Below, piece by piece: positions 1 through 5,408 of a DNA stretch of 6,394 nucleotides (within the stretch, counting starts at the first letter, position 1; the number at the start of each line of letters is the position of its first letter). A program made the translations under genes and the position numbers. Under the pieces are notes generated by a model that saw only the letters and a list, made by a program, of their open reading frames with translations, had not been told where the DNA came from and searched no databases. The DNA lies in contig JAJYJL010000501.1 of assembly GCA_021789565.1 (NCBI GenBank), positions 1 through 6,394 on the forward strand, given 5' to 3'. This DNA comes from Acidobacteriota bacterium. GTDB lineage: Bacteria; Acidobacteriota; Terriglobia; UBA7540.

Positions 1-4
1 GCAT

Positions 5-44
5 GAGACTTGAGGGCAAACCGGCTCTCAAGTAGACGAGTCTC
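5..44. repeat. Nested inverted repeats with two alternative pairings
   Basis: GAGACT at 5-10 is the exact reverse complement of AGTCTC at 39-44. Inside it, ACTTGAG at 8-14 is the exact reverse complement of CTCAAGT at 27-33. The two pairings share bases 8-10, so the full stems exclude each other. A combined structure with a bulge at 31-38 is also possible. No T-tract follows, so this is not a standard terminator. It could be the 3' end structure of a gene to the left, a protein-binding site, or chance. Confidence 0.3.
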
Positions 45-107
45 CAAGAAAGCCGGGGGGATTCATCAGGTGGCGAATCACTCCCGAATCTTCCACCGTG
101 ATAATTC

Positions 108-128
108 CTCCAATCTGTCCGATTGGAG
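108..128. repeat. Perfect 8-bp inverted repeat, 5-base loop
   Basis: CTCCAATC at 108-115 pairs perfectly with GATTGGAG at 121-128 around the loop TGTCC. Only four T's (137-140) follow, after a gap of eight bases, so it is a poor terminator on the plus strand. It lies about 20 bases upstream of the candidate -35 box at 150-155. It could therefore be an operator-like site or the weak terminator of an upstream gene. The function is not determined. Confidence 0.35.
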
Positions 129-149
129 TGGCTCAGTTTTCGACCGGCG

Positions 150-178
150 TTGACACGAGGTCGTTCGCTGGCTACTTG
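150..178 (+). promoter_or_regulatory. Possible sigma-70-type promoter for the GT-C gene
   Basis: TTGACA at 150-155 is a perfect -35 consensus. At 17-base spacing the -10 position reads TACTTG (173-178), which keeps only the first two consensus bases, so the match is one-sided. It would give a leader of roughly 55-60 bases before the start at 241. Confidence is low because the -10 element is weak. Confidence 0.2.
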
Positions 179-240
179 CAACCACCTACCCGAGCCGACT
201 TGACCAGCTATGCTACCGCGGAGCGAGGAACGGGAATCGA

Positions 241-1722
241 ATGTCCGCATCGCAAGAGCCGATGGAAAGGAGAGGTCTCGGATTGTCGACCCTGTACGCC
301 GCGGGGATAGTCGTGGTCTTTTTCGTGGCCGTCGCCCTTCAAAAGGTCCTTCTCGACTTCGTGATCTCAAAGGGTGTGGCCATCACGGGTGACGAGCCCA
401 CTTACATCATGCAGGCGCAGGCGTTGTCGCATTTCAACGTGCACATTCTTTCCACAATCACCCACGATCTCTCCGCGCGCGTATTTGGCGGCACCTATCC
501 CCCAAATGCCACGCTCGCGATTGTCGAGCACTATGACGGCCCTACCGGCGTTATCAGCCCCGTTGATCCAGGGCTGAGTGCTCTGCTTGCGGTCCCGGTT
601 GCGCTGCTCGGTCCGGTGACCGGAGCCCTCGGCGGCATAATAGCCCTCTACACGGCTGGCCTGATGTGGCTCCACCAGCGGGTCAGCCGGTTGTTACGGC
701 TTGGCGCCATGGCTCAGGTGGTTCTCGGGGTCGCCTTTGCCATTCCTGCAGTGCTCGTGGCCGTCAATCAGATCTATCCAGACCTTCCCGCAGGGATATT
801 GCTGGCCATCGGGCTGGTGGAGATCGCAGCCATCAAGTGGAGGGGGAAGGCCTCCGCCCTGTCGCTCTTGCTGATCACGGCCTCGGTGGCCGCCTCTCCC
901 TGGCTACAGCCGAAGAACCTCGTTCCCGCCGCCGTCATCCTGGCTGCGTTCCTGCTCGTGATGGTCAGGCGGAAGTTTGACCTTGTTCCAGCGGCTGTTG
1001 TTGCTGGTGCAAGCGTGCTGTCGGTTGTACTCTTCCTGCTGTATAACCAGCACTTTTACGGCCATATCCTTGGCCTCCCGGAACCAATGCCTAAAGTCAG
1101 TGCGGCCGGGCTGCAGTACACGCTTGGTCTCCTGTTCGACCGTCACCAGGGCTTGTTCATCCAGGTGCCCTATGCTCTGGTCGGACTTGCGGGCCTCATT
1201 GCATTCGGCCGACGGCGCATGCCGGTGGCGGCGGTGGCAACCCTTCTATCCTTCCTGGCCATACTTGGCCTGAATGGGACCTACACCGGCAACCCGTACG
1301 GGGGCTACAGCCTGGCCGGGCGGTTCATGTGGACGCTTATTCCAATGTCACTGCCATGGGTCGGACTGGTCCTGGCACGGCTTAAGGAGCGAGACAAGTC
1401 GCTGGCGCCGCCGCTGATCGTGGTGGTACTGATATGGCTCTACCAGGCCGAGCCGATCTTCGCCGGCCAGCACTTTTACTACAATGCGTTTCAAGTCGCA
1501 CATATCGTCTGGCCCGGCTGGTGGTGGGGTCTTGTGGGATTCCTTCCGCAGTTTGGCAGTAACGCCAATTACTTCGGCAACCCGGTTTGGTCGCTGCCGC
1601 TAGAGCTGATCTTCGATGCCACGGTGATCGGAGTGCTCCTGTATTGGCTGCGGGAGCCGGTGCGCGGGTCCGGAAGCCAGAGCTCCGAGAGGAGGGGTCG
1701 ACATTCTCGCGCTGCTAACTGA
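241..1722 (+). CDS. GT-C-type integral membrane glycosyltransferase (putative)
   Basis: This is a 493-residue polytopic membrane protein. I read about 11-13 hydrophobic segments, including residues 18-40, 111-126, 131-145, 157-175, 183-198, 205-218, 228-242, 249-268, 309-322, 328-344, 364-380, 389-402 and 455-470. After the first segment comes GDEPTY, with D51-E52 where GT-C enzymes (PMT/ArnT/GT39-like) place their catalytic acidic pair in the first extracytoplasmic loop. YPDLPAG (179-185) and LFDRHQGL (298-305) resemble conserved loops of bacterial GT39-like proteins. Such enzymes transfer a sugar from a polyprenyl-phosphate donor on the outer membrane face. The acceptor here is unknown. The tail (472-493) is polar, basic and probably cytoplasmic. 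The ATG at 241 is chosen because GAGGAA (225-230) lies about 10 bases upstream; a later ATG (residue 8) has a poorer site. A terminator candidate follows, so it appears monocistronic. The membrane protein call is firm; the GT-C activity is inferred. Confidence 0.75.
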   Translation: MSASQEPMERRGLGLSTLYAAGIVVVFFVAVALQKVLLDFVISKGVAITGDEPTYIMQAQALSHFNVHILSTITHDLSARVFGGTYPPNATLAIVEHYDGPTGVISPVDPGLSALLAVPVALLGPVTGALGGIIALYTAGLMWLHQRVSRLLRLGAMAQVVLGVAFAIPAVLVAVNQIYPDLPAGILLAIGLVEIAAIKWRGKASALSLLLITASVAASPWLQPKNLVPAAVILAAFLLVMVRRKFDLVPAAVVAGASVLSVVLFLLYNQHFYGHILGLPEPMPKVSAAGLQYTLGLLFDRHQGLFIQVPYALVGLAGLIAFGRRRMPVAAVATLLSFLAILGLNGTYTGNPYGGYSLAGRFMWTLIPMSLPWVGLVLARLKERDKSLAPPLIVVVLIWLYQAEPIFAGQHFYYNAFQVAHIVWPGWWWGLVGFLPQFGSNANYFGNPVWSLPLELIFDATVIGVLLYWLREPVRGSGSQSSERRGRHSRAAN

Positions 1723-1810
1723 GAACACCGTGATCCGCATCCAGTTCTCACCGGTTATTGCACGAGCCACCGGCCCTGTTTTCTTGCCGCGGAGAGGTTC
1801 AGTTTATTGA

Positions 1811-1836
1811 AGCCCGGGAGGCCTGGGCTCTTTCTT
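1811..1836 (+). terminator. Factor-independent terminator of the GT-C gene
   Basis: AGCCCGGG (1811-1818) pairs with CCTGGGCT (1822-1829) around the triloop AGG. This gives an 8-bp GC-rich stem with a single G-T wobble. It is followed directly by CTTTCTT (1830-1836), a short pyrimidine tract. It lies 88 bases after the stop codon of the membrane protein gene and before the methyltransferase gene, separating the two into independent transcription units. Confidence 0.65.
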
Positions 1837-2029
1837 ACGTCCATGGCGCCAAATGCCGAACAGGTGTTATAGGATAAGCCACACACCTAAATCTGCGGTT
1901 GGCGGATCGCCATACATCGCACTTTGGGGCGCTGCGGCGCGTTATGGTGGTACTTTCTAAGGGCAATACCAGTTGGTCGCCCCGTAGGGCTTTCACTCTA
2001 TATCCTTTGCCTAGCGGTCAATTACCTTC

Positions 2030-2038
2030 GGAAAAGAG
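2030..2038 (+). promoter_or_regulatory. Ribosome binding site that fixes the methyltransferase start
   Basis: The purine-rich string GGAAAAGAG ends five bases before the ATG at 2044. No comparable string precedes the in-frame TTG at 1924, which would add 40 residues. This site is the main reason for choosing 2044. An in-frame GTG at 2038 overlaps the site itself and is less likely. Confidence 0.55.
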
Positions 2039-2043
2039 TGACT

Positions 2044-2898
2044 ATGGACATGAATCATAGTATCGATGAACTTGGTAAGCGCATCAATGAAAGTTGGATG
2101 AATACCGTCAGTGTCAGGGCGGATCTTGACCGCGCACTATTAGCGATTGATCGCTTAGAGGAACGTTTGTTGATCCTCCAGGCGAGCTTCGCCACCGCAG
2201 CAGAAGCGCAGGCCGAGACCTCACGGGTCGCGACCCTATGGGAGACCGTCGAGCTTTCATTTCAGGAGGAATTTCGTGGACCTTCAGATCTAATTAAGGA
2301 ACGGTTGTCGGCTTACTTGTCTGACGTGCTGGCAGTTGTGGGTGATGGCGGCGATGTTTTAGACATCGGATGTGGACGGGGTGACTGGCTTGAACTCTTG
2401 CTGGAGAATGGAATTTCAGCAACCGGAGTAGATACAGATCCAGGGTCGGTGGCGAGGTGCGCGGACAAGGGCCTGGACGTGAGATTAGAGGATGCCGGAG
2501 ATTTCCTCGCCTCAGCTGAAAGCGACAGCCATGCGGTCGTAACGGCATTTCACGTTGTTGAACACCTGCCATTAGAAGGTTTAATGAGTCTGCTGCGAGA
2601 AGCATTAAGAATTCTTCGGCCGGGCGGTGTCTTGATCATGGAAACCCCTAATCCGCAGAATTTCTTAGTGGCAACGCACAACTTCTTTCTTGACCCTACA
2701 CATATTCGGCCAATTCCACCAGCCCTACTTAGTTTCTTGGCCGCTGAACTCGGCTTTGTCCGGGTGGAGGCGAGGTTCCTGCATCGGGCGGAAGCGTCGG
2801 TCGATGAAGCAGAGAAAGTTAAGGTAGAGATGCTGCCTGGCCCGCTCCGTCACGCTCTCACTGCCGCTGCTGACTATGCAGTGATTGCGTTCAGATAG
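2044..2898 (+). CDS. SAM-dependent methyltransferase, WbdD-like, with N-terminal coiled coil
   Basis: The product is a 284-residue class I methyltransferase. Residues 28-49 form a coiled coil with L28, I35, L38, L42, L45 and F49 in heptad positions. The Rossmann-like domain follows: SAM-binding motif I VLDIGCGRGDW (105-115), D130 at the end of strand 2 to hold the ribose, FHVVEHL (169-175), and LRPGGVLIMETPNP (191-204). NFFLDPTHIRPIPP (213-226) and the ending DYAVIAFR (277-284) are typical of methyltransferases in O-antigen and other polysaccharide clusters, including the methyltransferase domain of WbdD. Unlike E. coli O9a WbdD, no kinase domain follows. The likely role is cytoplasmic O-methylation of a glycan, as an end cap or side modification; the exact substrate is inferred, not shown. 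The first 60 bases of the gene are AT-rich (23/60 GC in the row from 2041). It converges on the fused glycosyltransferase gene with only 28 bases between stops. Confidence 0.85.
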   Translation: MDMNHSIDELGKRINESWMNTVSVRADLDRALLAIDRLEERLLILQASFATAAEAQAETSRVATLWETVELSFQEEFRGPSDLIKERLSAYLSDVLAVVGDGGDVLDIGCGRGDWLELLLENGISATGVDTDPGSVARCADKGLDVRLEDAGDFLASAESDSHAVVTAFHVVEHLPLEGLMSLLREALRILRPGGVLIMETPNPQNFLVATHNFFLDPTHIRPIPPALLSFLAAELGFVRVEARFLHRAEASVDEAEKVKVEMLPGPLRHALTAAADYAVIAFR

Positions 2899-2911
2899 CC
2901 GAGCTGATCTG
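2892..2911. repeat. Hairpin overlapping the methyltransferase stop codon
   Basis: CAGAT (2892-2896) and AGC (2897-2899) pair with GCT (2903-2905) and ATCTG (2907-2911), leaving the loop CGA and one bulged G at 2906. The stop TAG (2896-2898) lies in the stem. No T-tract follows on either strand. It could slow or end transcription between the convergent genes, but it is not a standard terminator. Confidence 0.3.
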
Positions 2912-2926
2912 TGGGATATACGTGGC

Positions 2927-5281
2927 CTAATAGTGCTCTATTAAGTCATCGTACGCGGAGGCAACTAGTTCCCAGTTGTGATTTAGTTGGAGGTAGGCGG
3001 CCGCGTTTGTTGCCAAAGTTGTGAATGCATTCGGGTCGGAGGTGAGGTCAGCAAGCGCGAGGCTTAGCGCGGTGTGGTTATTTGGGGGAACCTTTATTAC
3101 TGCCGAGGACGGAAGTTCACTGAAGCTGCCGATGTCGTTCACGACGGTAGGTATTCCCAGTGAAAGCGCATTCAGGGCGGCAGCAGAGGTTTCTGCTCGA
3201 TCGAATGACCGGAGCACCAAGCAAAGGTCGGCAGCGGAAAGGACCTTGTGGTATTCTGCGTCGGTCACATAGCCTGTGATTGTAACCGGCACTCCATATT
3301 TTTCTGAGCTGTCGTGGATCAGCCGTGCTAGGTGCGTGTCGGCGTCGCCGAGGAAGGTCACGACTGAGCGTCTCTCTGCCTTGAGCAACGCCAGTGCCCT
3401 TATTACAGTGAAGGGCGATTTGGATTCGTCGACGAAGCCGGGACATACGATATGCAGTGGTCGATCTCGGGGGTGGGGAGAGCGTTTCGTCAGGGCATCG
3501 AGTTGTACGGCCTGGGCGAGAGGAATCACGGTCGGTTGCCTTTTTGCACTTGGTGCGAGTTCTTTGAAGGTGGTTGCGGCATGCTCGGAATGGACGACGA
3601 GGTGGTGCGCATTGTCGGCGATCCAGGTAAGTAGCGCTCCGATCCTTTGCTCGCGGTACTTCTGTGCCTTTGTGAAGTCTGTGACCGTTGTGGCCGATGG
3701 AACCTGCTCCATTTGACGGTCGAGGGAGGTAGGTGTTGGGATCCGAGGGAGGAAATCTGAGAGGTGGTCGAGAAAGACGTCATGTAGAACGACGACCCCA
3801 CCGGTCTCTGCGATTAGGCCAAGCTGGTAGCCGTGATACATTGGCTGATTGCCCACATGATGGATGTAGCGCGACGCGGGCGGAAGCGGCTCGTTGGAGA
3901 AGCGAATCTTGACGTTGTGCTCAACGAATACGTCAGTTATCACTGTCCCTGGTTTTAACACTACCTCCAAGCGGTGACGTTGTCGGAGTACTTTTAGAAG
4001 GCTCGCAGAGTAGGTGGCGATCCCCGACCGCGTTGGAGGCAATGGGCCGGTGATGGATACAGGTTCGGTTTTCGGAACGAAAATTGGTTGTCGCTGGCTT
4101 GCGAGCTCCTGCAGTGGTTTCGCGGCAAGAGCCGCGGTGCTCTCCCAGGAAAAGCGTTCGCAGTGTTGGGCTTGTCGGAGTCGCATCGCGTCGCGCCAAA
4201 CCGTATCAGTTGCTGCGCGCGTCATAAGGCGTGTCAGTTCAGCGATGTCGGTCGGTTCAAAAAGCGTATCGGGGGTTCCGAGCACTTCAGGCAAAGAACT
4301 CGAGTCTGACGCGAGTACCAAGGTGCCGCATCTAATTGCCTCCAGTACAGGAAGTCCAAACCCCTCATAAAGTGACGGGAAAACCAGGGCAATACTTTGG
4401 GCGTACAGAGACATGAGGGATTCGTCGTCTATGAATCCGGTGACTATTAACGCATCGTCTGGTATTCCAGCAGCATGGGCCGACCTTTGGAGTTCTGCCG
4501 TGTGCTGGTCTTGCTTGGTTACCAAGACGAGTTGGTAGTGTTCCTTCAAACGTGGTGGCAATCTTCCGAAGGCGTCGATTAATGTTTCCGGCATTTTTCG
4601 GTGGTCAGGCTGGTAAACGTACATGAAGTAGGGCTTCGTAATGTCGATACACAAGTGTTGGCCGGTAGTATCGAGTTGGAATGGGTCTACAGTGTCCCAT
4701 GTGGCTGCGCTAATATTCGAAACCTTAGATTCTGGTATATGAAGTAATTCTTGGAGATCGAGCTTGGTTGCCTTAGAAATTGCGAGGACATGATGCGCCT
4801 CGGCAATCAGTGCCAGCTGTCGAGCGTACCACGCCCGGAAGCTGGGGTCAGTAAGATATATATTGGGCAGTCTAAGAGGTATCAAATCGTATGCGAGGAC
4901 GACGGTGCGTCGTGCCCACGTAACTGCGTGATAGGGAGCAGCTGTCCGGCTATCTAAATAGCCCTCGAAGGGCGAAGTAATTAGTGCCACATCCGCAGTC
5001 ACGGATAGATCTTGATAACTATCGGCGAGAGCGCTTGCTATATCCCCACGCCAGGTGATGGGAGGGATAGGTAGAAAGTGCCAGGGGAATTTCTCCCACG
5101 GTTGACGTGCTAACTCCTTTGGTACGGGAGCATTTTGGCTGAAAATTAGTCGGAAATCAAATTGGTTTGAATAGTCGGTTAGCAAATGCCAACTTAAGTG
5201 TTCGACGTAGCGTCCGATGCCTCGTTTGGCGCTCGGACCCTGAAGGGCCTGAACATCAATTGCAACCGTTGGCTTGATCAA
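2927..5281 (-). CDS. Fused two-domain GT4-type glycosyltransferase (WbdA-like architecture)
   Basis: This 784-residue protein carries two GT-B glycosyltransferase units in tandem. The first (about 1-395) opens with AIDVQALQG (7-15) and RGIGRY (20-25), the glycine-rich acceptor-side loop of GT4. It has a central strand FMYVYQPDHRKMPETL (219-234) and the intact E-x7-E motif EGFGLPVLE (E306 and E314). The second (about 405-784) opens with GPLPPTRSGIATYS (412-425), followed by PGFVDESKSP (614-623) and RAETSAAALNAL (695-706), where E697 is kept but the second Glu position is A705. No membrane segment or signal peptide is visible, so it should act in the cytoplasm on nucleotide sugars. In E. coli, WbdA uses two such domains to make alternating mannose linkages; the sugar here is unknown. 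The start is TTG at 5281. An in-frame TAA at 5318-5320 limits extension, no ATG or GTG start is available near the conserved N-terminus, and no Shine-Dalgarno is seen. It lies 127 bases downstream of the partial glycosyltransferase, probably co-transcribed. Confidence 0.9.
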   Translation of the reverse strand: MIKPTVAIDVQALQGPSAKRGIGRYVEHLSWHLLTDYSNQFDFRLIFSQNAPVPKELARQPWEKFPWHFLPIPPITWRGDIASALADSYQDLSVTADVALITSPFEGYLDSRTAAPYHAVTWARRTVVLAYDLIPLRLPNIYLTDPSFRAWYARQLALIAEAHHVLAISKATKLDLQELLHIPESKVSNISAATWDTVDPFQLDTTGQHLCIDITKPYFMYVYQPDHRKMPETLIDAFGRLPPRLKEHYQLVLVTKQDQHTAELQRSAHAAGIPDDALIVTGFIDDESLMSLYAQSIALVFPSLYEGFGLPVLEAIRCGTLVLASDSSSLPEVLGTPDTLFEPTDIAELTRLMTRAATDTVWRDAMRLRQAQHCERFSWESTAALAAKPLQELASQRQPIFVPKTEPVSITGPLPPTRSGIATYSASLLKVLRQRHRLEVVLKPGTVITDVFVEHNVKIRFSNEPLPPASRYIHHVGNQPMYHGYQLGLIAETGGVVVLHDVFLDHLSDFLPRIPTPTSLDRQMEQVPSATTVTDFTKAQKYREQRIGALLTWIADNAHHLVVHSEHAATTFKELAPSAKRQPTVIPLAQAVQLDALTKRSPHPRDRPLHIVCPGFVDESKSPFTVIRALALLKAERRSVVTFLGDADTHLARLIHDSSEKYGVPVTITGYVTDAEYHKVLSAADLCLVLRSFDRAETSAAALNALSLGIPTVVNDIGSFSELPSSAVIKVPPNNHTALSLALADLTSDPNAFTTLATNAAAYLQLNHNWELVASAYDDLIEHY
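2928..2943. repeat. Perfect 6-bp inverted repeat at the 3' end of the fused glycosyltransferase gene
   Basis: TAATAG (2928-2933) pairs with CTATTA (2938-2943) around the loop TGCT. It overlaps the last codons and part of the minus-strand stop codon (2927-2929). The stem is AT-rich and weak. It may be chance. Confidence 0.25.
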
Positions 5282-5310
5282 CTGTTTGGCACGATCGACT
5301 GTACGCGCAT
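5278..5310 (-). other. Possible 10-codon leader ORF overlapping the TTG start
   Basis: On the minus strand an ATG at 5310 opens a 10-codon frame (MRVQSIVPNS) that ends in TGA at 5280-5278. This TGA overlaps the TTG start of the fused glycosyltransferase by two bases (TTGA). Because that start lacks a visible Shine-Dalgarno, stop-to-start coupling could explain its translation. The leader itself has no good Shine-Dalgarno either (CCTCC precedes it, not GGAGG), so this may be chance. Confidence 0.15.
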
Positions 5311-5408
5311 ATGGAGGTTAATTGGCCATAGTGCATTTGGTTCGTGATGGGTGACCTGCTGGCGTGTGGAATGAGTAATTCGCCGACCGGCTTGGAAGGC
5401 GGGCCGCA

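Larger units (their letters stand above)
1..240. other. Gene-free leader region upstream of the GT-C gene
   Basis: I see no supportable gene here. All three forward frames hit a stop within the first 35 bases. One reverse frame stays open from the left edge through the whole stretch, but its translation looks like random basic sequence with no recognisable motif. The region contains two inverted-repeat sets (5-44 and 108-128) and a possible promoter (150-178), listed separately. It is probably the space between an upstream gene outside the window and the gene starting at 241. Confidence 0.5.
1723..2043. other. Intergenic gap between GT-C gene and methyltransferase gene
   Basis: This 321-base stretch has no supportable gene. 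It contains the terminator candidate (1811-1836) and a 7-bp inverted repeat (TGAGAAC at 1720-1726 with GTTCTCA at 1744-1750) whose left arm includes the upstream stop codon. It also holds a small palindrome, GGCG-GAT-CGCC, at 1901-1911. A promoter for the methyltransferase should lie between about 1840 and 2030. The best -10-like string is TATATC (1999-2004), but the nearest -35-like string, TTGGTC (1973-1978), sits 20 bases away, which is too far. I therefore do not call a promoter. The frame of the methyltransferase is open back to a TTG at 1924, but that extension is judged untranslated. Confidence 0.5.

Noticed and set aside
1..240. Open minus-strand frame running off the left edge, including an ATG at 4-2
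   Set aside because: The translation shows no motif or domain and no ribosome binding site precedes the ATG; it is most likely chance.
98..310. Small plus-strand ORF of 70 codons overlapping the start of the GT-C gene
   Set aside because: It overlaps the well-supported membrane protein in another frame, has no Shine-Dalgarno and no recognisable motif.
1924..2043. 40-residue N-terminal extension of the methyltransferase from a TTG start
   Set aside because: There is no ribosome binding site at 1924 and the extension resembles translated intergenic sequence, whereas the ATG at 2044 has a good purine-rich site at proper distance.
3021..3716. Plus-strand ORFs of 83 and 146 codons antisense to the fused glycosyltransferase
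   Set aside because: They are mirror frames of a long gene with clear domain motifs and lack motifs of their own.
5282..5408. Promoter or terminator in the 127-base gap between the two minus-strand glycosyltransferase genes
   Set aside because: I found no paired -35/-10 boxes and no stem followed by a T-tract on the minus strand; co-transcription is the simpler reading.
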